The position numbers were made by a program, and so were the translations under genes. From assembly GCA_022494885.1 (NCBI GenBank), contig JAGVSM010002919.1:1-64000 (forward strand): DNA of 64,000 bases, given 5' to 3'. Positions 47,965 to 59,089 of this stretch are shown one piece after another. Under the pieces are notes generated by a model. The model made no database searches, was not told where the DNA came from, and was given only the letters and a program-made list of their open reading frames with translations. This DNA comes from Micrasema longulum. Taxonomy: Eukaryota > Arthropoda > Insecta > Trichoptera > Brachycentridae. How positions within the stretch are numbered: the stretch's first letter is position 1; each line of letters starts with the position of its first letter.

Positions 47965-48070
47965 ATTAGGCATTTACAGGGCTTATGGCCTGGAATTGTC
48001 TGGTTTAAGTGGCCACTTTACACACTGTGTAACATTCACCATTCTGCCTATGTTTAAACATATCTGTTGA
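47965..48070 (+). repeat. Dispersed repeat family A, fragment
   Basis: Contains GGCATTTACAGGGCTTATGG and TTAAGTGGCCACTTTACACA, then diverges. Confidence 0.6.
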
Positions 48071-48109
48071 CTTTTTTAAAGTAAAAGAGCCTTCGATGTG
48101 AAAATCACC

Positions 48110-49720
48110 GTTCTTGAAGCATTGAAACCTTTTTCATTAATAGAGGCCCCGCCATAAGTTTTTGAGAGCATTCAATAAGCCTCAGCCCCAGATTTCTTCA
48201 TATTGAAACAGAAAATTAAAAGCTGCCGCAAATTACGAGCATTTGGCTCATAAACTTTACTTTCAATCGAGAATAACTTTACTGTTCCGACACAAATCGA
48301 CTAATGTTTCCATATTCTGAGGTTATTTTGACACTGCTGACACAACAAACAGATTTGACAGATCCCGCAAGTTTATTGATTCATAGAAAAATGAAATATG
48401 TACCGGATAAACTGGCATAGACGCTCACGAATGCTCTAGAATCGTCTGTTTGTTTCTGGTTTCTAGGCTTTCTTGTTGATTCTTGAACATGATACTTTCA
48501 GCCAGTGGTAGTAAACGATTGGCCAGATTAGTGAGTACCGAAGATTGTAATATATACATGTAAGAGAAACAGATCAAAGTGTATAAACTCTACGTATCCT
48601 AAAATTGTGTTTTATGTAAATTCTTCTTTGTTCTTTCTATGCGTATCTCAGGTGTACCGAATCAAATCGTATTTTAATATCTTCTTCTTCTTATCAGCCC
48701 GTTTTTCTGTCCTAGGTACTCTGTTTCTACCTATGTCCTTCGACTTTGATGATGTCGTCAGTCTATCTCCTCTGTGGTCTCTATACTTTCCTTTTATTTT
48801 CGTAGGGTCTACAATTTGGCAAATAGAGCTTGTACAAATAGATTTTTTAAATAAAATTAAAAATACTGCTCTCATATACAATATTATACGATGGGGAAAG
48901 GTATGAATAACATGTCAGATTGAGTAAGAAGTTTGGAAAGGAGAAGTAGAGAGAATCTACAGAAAAAAAGGAAATTATGGTTCTAAAGATATATTTTAAT
49001 ATGTCAGTCATTTTCAAAATTAATAGAGGTGCATTTTCATAAATAAATTAATACATTCTTTGTACTTTTGTAAAAAATATTAAAGTTTTCATATTGTGGC
49101 TCATTTTTTAAACGAAATTGTATATTAAAATAACATATTGTCACGTCAAAGTAAATATCATAGTGTCACACAAAATTGTCACAACGTAAAGTCACATTGG
49201 CAGAACAATTCAAATGCATGCTCATAAATAGTTGTAAAATACATTGTTAGAAATGCATTTATAATCATTTCCAACATGTACAAGTTTATTATTTTATCAC
49301 ACAAAAATTCAAATATACCTAATTATATAATGTACCTAATATACATAAAAAGATAAGTTTAAAAAATGATTATCGATAAACTCATAATTATTTAAACCAT
49401 TAATAAATAATATTAACAATCAAAATATTATAATGTTTCCTAACTTATTTAATAAAATCGTAGTGAACATTTATTTAATTGTAATATGTACGTATACTAC
49501 AAGAAACATTTTCCTAATTTGAAAATGGCATCGAATAAAAATACTTCATTCCCCTGGTATTCGATGGCCATTTCCTGGTAAGTTATAATTTATTCAGGGA
49601 TTCTGAGAATCTCAATAATTTTTATATAATTACTTCATTATAGTTTCTATTTATGATCGTTTAACCTGTACATCTGTTTGTATTCTAAATAAATAAAATA
49701 AATATGCAAGCCTGTGTTCA
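48110..49720. other. Non-coding; LINE tail scrap at 48,640-48,890
   Basis: On the minus strand about 48,770-48,690 a broken frame reads TDDIIKVEGHR, a LINE ORF2 tail motif. The rest is AT-rich without recognised content. Confidence 0.4.
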
Positions 49721-49721
49721 T

Positions 49722-50157
49722 AATTGAATGTAGTCATACAGAAATCAGCCAGCCATAGAAAAAAGAAACTGAGATTATAGAACTTTTGTGAAAAGGGTGA
49801 ATTATTTAATTTACACAACAGTTGGAATGTTTTCGACTTTCGACAAATGATTAACAATGAATACATTCTTTTTTTTAATGTTACGAATAAGAATCTTATT
49901 ATGTATTTGACCAGTTTTTATGATTTTTAAAATACCGTAAGATTATTTTAGTTCTGTGGGTATTTTCTGCAAATTGAGAAATGCCGTTTTTGTGATCGAC
50001 ACTATTTTCAAAAGGTGATTATAACATTTTTTTGCACGCAAGCGACCTGGAAGTTTTTAGCAGAACATAGAATAGATCTTACTGCAGCCGATAATACAAA
50101 AATCTCATTTTACAAAATTGTGGACTGGCTGCTTCTTGCATAACTACGTTCAATTTA
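49722..50157 (+). mobile_element. MITE family B, copy 3
   Basis: 436 bp, from ATTGAATGTAGTCATACAGA to CTTCTTGCATAACTACGTTC followed by AAT. Same interior and orientation as copy 2. It ends about 135 bp before the upstream heat-shock element of hsp70. Confidence 0.85.
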
Positions 50158-50290
50158 TGAACAGTAAATTTTTCTTAAGATTTCTGAAAAATACAATGAG
50201 AAGATAAAACATTAATGCAGTTAATTAAAAAAAGATCTTTTTTTTTCATATTAAAAGACCTAACAAAAAATGTTTGGCTCCCCTAGTACT

Positions 50291-50606
50291 CGAGAACTAT
50301 CGCGAAGTTTCTATAAAGCTAGGGTTTCCTAGGACAGCGGTGCCCGTATTTTAACGGCCGTAGTGAACGGTGATGCAGTGGACAGCCATCGTAAAGGTGA
50401 TTAGAGAGTGGTTTCCTAGGAAAACGGTGTTAAATGGTGTTGATAACACCGTTTTCCTAGAAAACCATACTCTAGTCACCTTTGCGACGGCTGTCCACTG
50501 CATCACCGTTCACTACGGCCGTTAAAATACGGGCACCGCTGTCCTAGGAAACCCTAGCTTTAGTGGAACATTCTAGAAACCAACCAATGTCGTGAGGGGT
50601 ATATAA
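50291..50606 (+). promoter_or_regulatory. hsp70 promoter: heat-shock elements and TATA box
   Basis: A perfect three-unit heat-shock element, GAAcaTTCtaGAA, lies at 50,566-50,578. An upstream cluster at 50,294-50,311 has GAA (294), a poor middle unit, GAA (304) and TTC (309) at 5-bp spacing. A TATATAA box is at 50,600-50,606, about 230 bp before the start codon, and a CCAAT lies near 50,584. The two heat-shock element groups are separated by the palindrome at 50,314-50,562. Control by heat-shock factor is expected from these sites. Confidence 0.85.
50314..50562. mobile_element. Palindromic foldback element inside the hsp70 promoter
   Basis: Two arms of about 119 bp, differing at only a handful of positions, face each other around a spacer of about 11 bp. 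Both outer ends read TAAAGCTAGGGTTTCCTAGG (right end reverse-complemented). TA stands at both edges, so a mariner/Tc1-type MITE with TA duplication is possible. No ORF. The strong arm identity points to a recent origin or ongoing arm correction. Confidence 0.85.
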
Positions 50607-50831
50607 CGCGGCAATGTTCGGCGGGAGTTTCATAAGCATTTGAAAATCAACGCGAGTTATAGTGAAGGAAAGAAAACTATACTAAACACAATCTTCTTAT
50701 TCAAGAGAATAAAGAATTACAAGCAAACTAGAGTTGTGAAGTGAATAACCGGTGCAAGTAAACAATTTTTGCGAGTGCAACAAAAGAAGATCAGTAAATT
50801 CGTGAACCGAAAAAGACAAAAAAGAACGAAA

Positions 50832-52722
50832 ATGGTCGCTATCGGAATAGATCTGGGAACCACATACTCGTGTGTGGGAGTATGGCAACACGGTAATGTG
50901 GAGATCATCGCCAACGAGCAGGGTAACAGGACTACTCCCTCGTACGTGGCCTTCACGGACAGCGAGCGGTTGGTGGGAGACGTCGCCAAGAACCAGGTAG
51001 CCATGAACCCCGGCAACACGGTGTTCGACGCCAAGCGGCTGATCGGGCGCAAGTTCGCGGACCCCAAGATTCAGGAGGACGCCGAGCACTGGCCTTTCCG
51101 CCTGGTGGCAGTAGGAGACAAGCCCAGAGAAGCCCAAGGGAGAGAATAAGAACTTCTCCGCCGAGGAGATCAGCTCCATGGTGCTGGACAAGATGAAGCG
51201 GACGGCTGAGGCTTACCTGGGCTGTAGCGTGCGCGACGCCGTGATCACGGTGCCCGCGTACTTCAACGACTCGCAGCGTCAGGCGACTAAGGACGCTGCC
51301 ATCATCGCCGGAATCAACGTGCTGCGCATCATCAACGAGCCCACGGCGGCCGCACTAGCCTACGGGCTGGACAAGAACCTCGAGGGAGAACGGAACGTGC
51401 TCATCTTCGATCTGGGCGGGGGCACCTTCGACGTGTCCATCCTGAGCATCGACGAGGGCTCCCTGTTCGAGGTTAAAGCCACGGCTGGAGACACGCACCT
51501 GGGAGGGGAGGACTTCGACAATCGGCTGGTGACCCACCTGGCCGAGGAGTTCAAGCGCAAGTACAAGAAGGATTTGCGCGGCAACCCACGCGCCTTGAGA
51601 CGCTTGCGCACAGCCGCGGAAAGAGCCAAGAGGACGCTGTCCTCCAGCACGGAGACCACCATCGAGATAGACGCTCTCTACGAGGGCGTAGACCTGTACA
51701 GCAAGGTGACGAGGGCGCGCTTCGAGGAACTGTGCGCCGATCTGTTCCGAAGCACGCTCGAGCCCGTGGAGAAGGCGCTGAGAGACGCCAAGATGGACAA
51801 GGGGGACATTCATGACGTGGTGTTAGTGGGCGGCTCTACCAGGATCCCCAAAGTGCAGAGTCTCCTGCAGAACTACTTCAACGGCAAGAAACTGAACCTC
51901 TCCATTAACCCCGACGAGGCGGTGGCTTACGGAGCGGCCGTGCAAGCGGCTATCCTGAGCGGAGAGAGTGACGCCAAGATCCGCGACGTTCTACTCGTGG
52001 ACGTGGCTCCGCTGTCTCTCGGCATCGAGACAGCCGGAGGAGTCATGACCAAGATCGTGGAGCGCAACGCTCGCATTCCCTGCAAGCAGACGCAGACTTT
52101 CTCCACGTACGTGGACAACCAGCCCGGAGTCAGCATACAGGTGTTCGAGGGCGAGCGCGCCATGACCAAGGACAACAACCTGCTGGGCACCTTCGACCTC
52201 TCCGGTTTCCCGCTTGCGCCTCGTGGCGTGCCGAAGATCGAGGTCACATTCGACATGGACGCCAACGGCATTCTGAACGTGTCAGCTCGCGAGGCTGGCT
52301 CCGGCAAGTCCAACAGCGTCACCATCAAGAACGACAGGGGACGCCTGTTGCAGAAGGACATAGAACGCATGCTGGAGGAGGCGGAGCGCTTCCGCGTGGA
52401 GGACGAGGCCGCCCGTGGGAGGGTGGAGGCGCGCAACAAGCTGGAGACCTTCGTGTTCAGTGCCAAGCAGTCCCTGCTGCAGGCGGGCGCAGCCTTGGGG
52501 GAGGAACAGCGACGCACGGCCGAGCGGCTGTGTGAGGAGACGGTGCAGTGGCTGGATGGCAATACGCTAGCCGAGGTGGAGGAGTACGAGCACCGGCTGC
52601 GGGAGCTGACGAGCGCGCTGGCCCCCTTGCTGAGGGGCCCCGCACAGGGGCAGGCCACTGGCTGCTCCCAGCAGGCAGGCCAGACGCACGCGGCAGGACC
52701 CACAGTGGAAGAGGTGGACTAA
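50832..52722 (+). CDS. Hsp70: Inducible cytosolic Hsp70, intronless, with one frameshift
   Basis: The start is the ATG at 50,832 ([19 protein letters not shown]), not the in-frame ATG-less extension upstream. The three Hsp70 signatures are present: [22 protein letters not shown] and [13 protein letters not shown]. The protein ends EEVD, the cytosolic tag that binds TPR co-chaperones. After GDKP (51,125) only 10 bp precede KGENKNF (51,136), where the family has about 18. The net loss shifts the frame and gives a stop at 51,147-51,149. The remaining 529 codons are open and conserved. This may be a young pseudogene or a sequencing/assembly error. Hsp70 folds client proteins with ATP. No introns, as usual for inducible copies. 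AATAAA at 52,858. Confidence 0.9.
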
Positions 52723-53875
52723 CCAATCATTCCCGTGCTATTTACTAGTCACACATTTATTTCTACTGCTCCAGTGTTTTTAGTGTTTAGCTATTTATTT
52801 ATTTTACCTCCTTTGTTGGTTATTATATAAGTCTAGTGTAAATAAGAAGTATTTTATAATAAAACATATATTTGTTTAAAAATCATTGTATTTTCTTACA
52901 ATTTTAAAATACCACTCAGTGCCGACATTCCGAAATTACAAAACTTTTAAAAGTACACGCAACATTCATACGTTTTTTAAATACTGCCAAATTGTTCAAT
53001 TTTGCCCTTAATGAATATTTTGCCCACTGAGTCTAATATATTCTTAACCTTTAAAAAAATATATATTTTCATTTGACTTCGGTAAATTTGGTACCTTAAA
53101 AATTAACACATATATATATATTATATAGACTAGGTAAATAATTATCAGCGCATTTATTTCATGCTCAGCGCATTCAAACACCAATTAAAAAATAATTTGA
53201 ATTTGTATAATAACAACGTAACTACATTGATTGATTCTACTGATATTTCTTGATGAAACTGCATTTAATTATTATAATAACAATATCGGTCTAACGATTT
53301 CGGGCATGACAAAACTGGGTCGCCGATAAAAATAAAATAAATAAATGTAGAATAAAACTACATACCGATTGCTTTTATTATAATTTAATTTTAATTAACA
53401 ATATGTATTACATTGTAATAACTTTTAGCCTTTATATTAAAGTTCACAAGTTTTTTTAAAGGCTCTTAGGAGTGTAATCAACACTCCCCCTGGGGATGTT
53501 GATGTAATTGATAAAATATTTATTTTAAAAAATTCAAAAAATTAAGCAGAACATACCCCGTAAATGATTTTTAAAAACAGTAACTTTGATGGAACAGCTG
53601 ACTTTCAATTTAGTGTTTTTAAGCCATATAGATGAGAATAATAAATTCAAAGCAAAATAGCCAATAATATGCATTGTCAAACGCTGTCAAACATCTGAGA
53701 CGGAGAAAAGCTGAGAAGGGACTCGACTCAAAATTGAAAAATGTAATGTGTTGTTAAGTTTCTGACATTTATTTTATTTATGTTATTGTAGTTGACGTTA
53801 AATCAATTAGTGAAATGCTCGTAATTATAACTTTCGCGAAACAGAAACGGAGTTGAAAACAAAACAGTTTTAAAT
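52723..53875. other. hsp70 3' UTR and ATG9 upstream region
   Basis: Possible polyadenylation signal AATAAA at 52,858-52,863, then AT-rich sequence. No TATA box was seen before ATG9. Confidence 0.4.
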
Positions 53876-56170
53876 ATGGCCAAATATAAACCTAGGGAAG
53901 TGAGCTATAACGCCTTGAACAATGAATTCTACCCGCCTTTCGGTACCGCGAACTCCGAACCGGATGAAGAAGTCACGACTTCCACGAACCTCCAAGATAT
54001 GGAACAGGATGACGCCACTGGAGTCATAATTCATGTGGTCCCCGAGAGTAACAAAGGGAGATGGACGCACATAGAAGATCTGGATTCCTTCTTCACCCGG
54101 ATGTATAGATATTACTTGAAAGGCGGGTTTCTAGCTATGCTCGTTTCCGATTGCTTTCAGTTGTTCCAATACTGTTTCGTGGTCGTCTTCTTGACTTTCC
54201 TGGTGCACTGTGTCAAGTATCCCGTGTTGTTCTACAACGATGTCAAGAATCCGAGGGTAATCAGTATTTCCGATGTTATTTACGACGCTCCCGAATGCGT
54301 GAGTAGAATATCTCTGAAGTGGTGGCTTTTGGTCACGCTTTGCGCCGTCATCTGGCTCGTCCGGTTGGCGAGAACTCTGTACAATTTGTACTACGCTTAC
54401 GACACCAAGCAGTTCTACAACAACGAGCTGAAAATCAAGGACAGCGACCTGGGGTGGATCAGCTGGTGCACCGTGCTGACGAGGGTGCGGGAGGCGCAGA
54501 AGGAGCTGCACATGTGCATCCACAAGCGCGAGGTCACGGAGCTGGACATCTACCACCGCATCCTGCGCTACAACAACTACCTGGTGGCCATGGTCAACAA
54601 GCGCCTGCTGCCGCTGCACATCTCTCTGCCCCTGGTGGGCGAGCTGCCCTTCCTCTCCAAGGGCCTGAAGTACAACCTCGAGCTCATTCTGTTCTACGGC
54701 CCCTGGAGCCCGTGGGAGAACTGCTGGCAGCTTCAGGAGTGCTACAAGGACTCCTCCAAGAGGATGGAGCTGGCCAGGAAGCTGCAGAACCATATGCTGA
54801 TCTTCGCCCTACTCAACTTCGTGCTCGCCCCCTTCATCCAGGGCTGGCAGATCCTGTACTTCTTCTTCAGCTACGCGGAACTCATCAAGCGCTCCCCGGG
54901 AGCTCTGGGGCTCCGCACCTGGTCTCTGTTCGCGCGCATCCACCTTCGCCATTTCAACGAGCTGGATCACGAACTGGGAGACCGGCTGAACAGAGCGCAC
55001 AAACCTGCCACCAAGTACCTGTCCTCTTTTCCGTCTCCCGTCACGACGGTAATCGCCAAAAACATCGCCTTTCTTTCTGGAAGTGTTCTGGCCGTATTGT
55101 TATTGTTGACAGTATACGATGAGACCGTTCTGACGGTGGAACACATGCTGACGCTCATCACCGCGCTGGGATGCGTTCTGGCGGGGGCGAGGGCCTTCAT
55201 CAGCGAGGAGGGCATCATCGGCCAGCGAAGTAGTGAAGAACTCCTGGTGCAGGTCTTAGGTCATGTCCACTACCTGCCGGCCAGTTGGAGGGGAAAGGCT
55301 CACACCGAGAACGTTGCTACTCACTTCCAGGAGCTTTTCCAGTTCAAAGCGGCCTATCTACTGAGCGAGCTGTTGAGCCCGATCATTTGTCCTTTTGTCA
55401 TTCTTTCCCTACGAAAACGAGCTTTAGATATTGTTGACTTTTATCGTAACTTTACTGTATCGGTGCTGGGAATCGGCGACGTTTGCTCGTTCGCACAAAT
55501 GGACGTCCGTAAGCACGGCAACCCGGAGTGGCCAGCCGGGCATGGCCCGAGTGGGAAACTTCCGGAGAACGTATCGCAGTACAACCAGGGAGAAAATGGA
55601 AAGACAGAACTGTCTCTTGTAGCTTTCTCTTGCCGAAATCCGGCGTGGCGCGTCCCTCAACCGACGCAGAGACAATTTCTACAGACCCTACGTACCGGAG
55701 TGAGTCACGCAACCAGTAATTATTACTCCGGAGCGAACTTGTTGCACCAAAATCAGCTGCAGAGAACGATGCTAGGGTCGTACATCCACCAGAGCATGTT
55801 GCACGGGTTGGGCACTCCGTCTTCATTCCATCCTTCGCTATCTGTGTGGCACCAGCGCTCTCCCGACCGCCATCTGCCCAGCATGGACGAGAGTATTCGA
55901 GAGGAATCGGAGCCGGTAGCCGCCGCATCGATGCACGAGCCTCCGGTGCCAGACAGGGCAGAGACATCTGCGACGGAAGATGATGCTCTGTCGACCAGTA
56001 CTCTCCACCTGTATGATATTCACCTGGCACGAGTGGGTCCACGGGCGGTTAACCACCCTTCCTGGGTCGGGGACAGTCGCCAAGGACAGGCCTCCCAAGG
56101 TTCTAGTATATTCTCACAGCGAGTTTCTCACGCTGAAGGAACACCCCTCCTACGCAAGTCTCCTCCATAA
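53876..56170 (+). CDS. Atg9: Autophagy protein 9 (ATG9), single exon
   Basis: One open frame of 764 residues covers the whole ATG9 core. It runs from the N-terminal YNAL motif (residues 11-14, a Y-x-x-hydrophobic sorting signal like that of ATG9A) through WTHIEDLDSFFTRMY. Hydrophobic segments lie near residues 83-112, 145-166, 303-327, 392-415 and 424-442. Then come KRELTELDIYHRIL-type text (here KREVTELDIYHRILRYNNY), ELILFYGPWSPW, FFSYAELIKRSPGALGLRTW and SFAQMDVRKHGNPEW. ATG9 is the lipid scramblase of autophagy vesicles and works with ATG2 to grow the phagophore. The C-terminal tail is divergent, as usual, and ends with a TPLLRKSPP segment. The absence of introns contrasts with SMYD4, SIN1 and PPIL1. 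The middle (about 54,400-55,000) is much more GC-rich than either end. Confidence 0.95.
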   Translation: MAKYKPREVSYNALNNEFYPPFGTANSEPDEEVTTSTNLQDMEQDDATGVIIHVVPESNKGRWTHIEDLDSFFTRMYRYYLKGGFLAMLVSDCFQLFQYCFVVVFLTFLVHCVKYPVLFYNDVKNPRVISISDVIYDAPECVSRISLKWWLLVTLCAVIWLVRLARTLYNLYYAYDTKQFYNNELKIKDSDLGWISWCTVLTRVREAQKELHMCIHKREVTELDIYHRILRYNNYLVAMVNKRLLPLHISLPLVGELPFLSKGLKYNLELILFYGPWSPWENCWQLQECYKDSSKRMELARKLQNHMLIFALLNFVLAPFIQGWQILYFFFSYAELIKRSPGALGLRTWSLFARIHLRHFNELDHELGDRLNRAHKPATKYLSSFPSPVTTVIAKNIAFLSGSVLAVLLLLTVYDETVLTVEHMLTLITALGCVLAGARAFISEEGIIGQRSSEELLVQVLGHVHYLPASWRGKAHTENVATHFQELFQFKAAYLLSELLSPIICPFVILSLRKRALDIVDFYRNFTVSVLGIGDVCSFAQMDVRKHGNPEWPAGHGPSGKLPENVSQYNQGENGKTELSLVAFSCRNPAWRVPQPTQRQFLQTLRTGVSHATSNYYSGANLLHQNQLQRTMLGSYIHQSMLHGLGTPSSFHPSLSVWHQRSPDRHLPSMDESIREESEPVAAASMHEPPVPDRAETSATEDDALSTSTLHLYDIHLARVGPRAVNHPSWVGDSRQGQASQGSSIFSQRVSHAEGTPLLRKSPP

Positions 56171-57495
56171 CACTCAGCCTTTGGAGAACATTGGGTGTGA
56201 CTAAGTTGGTGGCAGTTTCCTTTCAAAATATGTGTGCAATATTCATTTTGATACAAAATCTTTAATAATTAATTTTCATTTTCCTATTTCGTGACCTCGT
56301 CTTTGATAAAAATAAACACATTCATTTACCATGTAATTGAAATACAGTTTACTTCCTATCGTATTCATTTAAGTACGATTAGTCTAAATGTTTCTTTCAC
56401 TGTTTTATTCACCTGTGTTTTTTATGTTTTTACGAATTCAGTCTTATTCAATAATATCATACATATTATTTTGATAAAACGTGTGGCATTCTTATCCAAG
56501 TTCACCCAATTTCTCTAAATGTCGTCATGCTTATGTTCATGAAAACCACAAATGTAAAAATCTACTCATCATAATAATTATTTGTCATAATACCTTCGTC
56601 TCATTAGGCTTAAGGAAAATTAAGCCACGGTTTTTTATTCATACACCAAATAGATAGTTGTAATCTTAGTTTATTGTGATTTTCCGTTTTTTTGTGCATG
56701 CAATCCCAATGATCTATTTCTTTCTTTAAAACTTAAGTTTCATTGTTCACAGATTCTGTTTATAAAACAGAAATATCTTAAATGGATATTTTTATCACGA
56801 CACAAGGTTAGTGTATTAACAAGTACATTTTGACACCAATAGGTGGCAGTGCTAAGTAATTTTTTCAACAATCATCATCTTAAAAACTTCTTTGTTGCAA
56901 AAAAACGTGTTTGGCAAGTGGAGAGTAAATCTTCCAAATTCGCTGCTATTGTGTTCGCATATAAATTTGTTTGCAATTACAAAAAATTGTAACTATGACT
57001 AGTTGTATTTTATTGATTTTAACTAACGAGTCAAAATTATATCTAAGTTTTTATTTAAGGAATGATTTTATGACCCAAACAACTGCTTAAATACGAGTGA
57101 ATTTACAAAGCTAATTATTTATAAGATATAAAAAAATGTATATGTTTCATCCCTTTGTATTTGTGAGAAAGAAATAATCATGTTACCCTTAGGAAAAAAA
57201 TCATACAGTGAATTTTTTCTCCAAGCCATTCTTTACGGTTTATATTTTTGAATGTTTACTTTAACTAGGTTATAATAAGAAAGATACTTTACATTTGTTA
57301 CAAAGCTCAAATCAAATGGATCTTTTTTCCTTGAAATAAATCATAAAATGCCTTCTTTGGATGTAAGCCAATTTTTTACCTATCTTAAATGAAAAATATC
57401 ACTCATTTTTGTTGATTTTTAAATACGCTGTTTATAAAAATATCACCTAAATGATATAGAAAAATTGTAAGAGAAAGTTTGGCAGTAATATTATT
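56171..57495. other. ATG9 3' flank, non-coding
   Basis: AT-rich. AATAAA-type signals occur from about 56,310 onward. No gene seen. Confidence 0.4.
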
Positions 57496-57499
57496 TTGT

Positions 57500-57703
57500 T
57501 TATAGAATACTCATATTTAATATTGGTTTTGTAATTGCCTGCATCGAGGCAGTAATTTCACTGTTTTCATGAACCGGTATTGGGAGTGTTTGCGAGGTTG
57601 TGTCTTCTTCTAATTGGTCCAGTAGACTGGCAATATATTTATTTGTCTCAGAAATACTACTCGACACATTTTCGGATACTTTTTTCTCATAGGATCCACT
57701 CAT
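57500..57703 (-). CDS. Small hypothetical protein, 67 codons
   Basis: A minus-strand frame begins with ATG in fair context (CAATATGAGTGG) and reads MSGSYEKKVSENVSSSISE, then NKYIASLLDQLEEDTT and ends KPILNMSIL. Its composition is more protein-like than that of the surrounding AT-rich DNA: soluble, acidic, predicted helical. About 45 bp upstream a CGGAAGTG (ETS-like) box lies in repeat family C. I do not recognise the family. It may be a tiny gene, a terminal exon or chance. Confidence 0.35.
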   Translation of the reverse strand: MSGSYEKKVSENVSSSISETNKYIASLLDQLEEDTTSQTLPIPVHENSEITASMQAITKPILNMSIL

Positions 57704-57734
57704 ATTGCCACATCATAACTGTCTTATTTTTTGG

Positions 57735-57975
57735 AATATTTCACTTCCGATCGGTAGTCAATGGTTTGAAGTAAATCTTGTTTGACTAACATATTGGGAT
57801 ACTTTTGTTGCTGACGGTTTTTTTTAAAGAGACACAATATCTATCAAATACAGGCATCTACTTTTACATTTCACCACCAATTTCTTGGATTGACTGCTAT
57901 AACCGTCATTTCCTAAATGAGAGACACAATGTTGATGGCTAGTCGGCATAACAGCAAATGTGTTAAATCCTCTTG
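57735..57975 (+). repeat. Dispersed repeat family C, copy 2
   Basis: Same-orientation relative of 47,560-47,830: ACTTCCGATCGGTAGTCAAT, ATGGTTTGAAGTAAATCTTG, TTGTTGCTGACGGTTTTTTT and CGTCATTTCCTAAATGAGA match in order. Confidence 0.6.
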
Positions 57976-57979
57976 TTAT

Positions 57980-58600
57980 GTCTGAAGATAATGTTGGATT
58001 TTTCTAGAAAGCCTTTGGGAATCATAAAATTGTTTAATTTCAGTTGTACAACACTTAATAATTTTCCATTGTTCACTTTTGTTAACACTCAAATCCTTCC
58101 TCTCTGATAGATACAAAGACCAAATTGTAAAAATGAAGTACTAGTTTATTAATTATTGTGGATATTGAATGTATCTCATACAAGGTTAATCAACTTTTGT
58201 TTTGCAAATACTGTATACAATTCTAATCTCCAATAATACGCTTGAAAATAACGCCAATGTAAATATGTAAACTAATGTGTACCTTATCATAGAATAAGCG
58301 ATATAAGAAATCTATTGTGATATTTGAACATTTTATTTTAGTGTTAAAATAAATGGCAATCAATTGAAATGTGTGTTTTATTTCTTTGTTGTAATTAATT
58401 TAGCAAATAGCAAATTTGTGCATTTAAATATACTACATTAAATGATAAATGCAGGATTGTTGCTACAGTCACCTTGATTTTTTATCCCAATACAGGAATA
58501 TTAGTACAAAATATTTAGCCATCTTTATCCATTTCATAGCATCAATTATCTAAAAATGAATACAAATATACTGCAAAAAAAAATGTTTTCTGTCTTGACC
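57980..58600. other. Non-coding
   Basis: AT-rich, nothing recognised. Confidence 0.4.
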
Positions 58601-58604
58601 TTGA

Positions 58605-59085
58605 TGATCACCCTCTATAATAATGGAAAGAGGATCGAGAAAGTTGACAGCTTTAAATACTCAGGAGTTCCATAGCTGAGGATGGAATCATGCCTAAAGA
58701 GCTCACAATCCGCCTAGGAATTGCTGGAGCAACTTTCAAGATGATGCGTGCTGTCTGGAACTCTCCATACTCAGTCAAAACGAGGTGACGATTATTCGAC
58801 TTTGTTATGAATTAGATGATTAGTCTGAGAACGGACGCAACAGTTTCCAATAATGAGGGTGTGGCGGTGTATCTGGATTGAACACGAGCTGTGGATGTCT
58901 CAGGAGGGCCTGAACCGAAGTTGACTCTTCTTCACACCAACCGGCTCGCCGTCCTGAAAGGCCATCAACATCTTTAGGCGGAATTAAGGGACATGGGAGG
59001 AGGCAAAAGTGTTGGCTGGCGTTAGGGTCTCCTGGAGGTGGCTGGTGATGTTCACATGCCCCACTTAGAAGTGGATGTGAAAAAA
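58605..59085 (+). repeat. Decayed LINE ORF2 C-terminal fragment
   Basis: Broken plus frames read NGKRIEKVDSFKYSGV, then IRLGIAGATFKMMRAVWNSP, and the tail contains GTTGGCTGGCGTTAGGGTCT followed by CCTGGAGG. The order fits the region after the palm domain (L..V..FKYLGS...R...A..AF..L..VW). Many stops. The tail is shared with 13,180-13,250. Confidence 0.7.
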
Positions 59086-59089
59086 TAAG

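Noticed and set aside
51927..52703. 258-codon antisense ORF in hsp70, and other antisense or shifted ORFs at 51,355-51,813 and 52,457-52,726
   Set aside because: They are shadows of the GC-rich, conserved Hsp70 frame; their translations show no domain.
54319..55122. 267-codon shifted frame and 220-codon antisense frame inside ATG9
   Set aside because: Both coincide with the GC-rich core of ATG9, where stop codons are rare in every frame; ATG9 itself is well conserved there.
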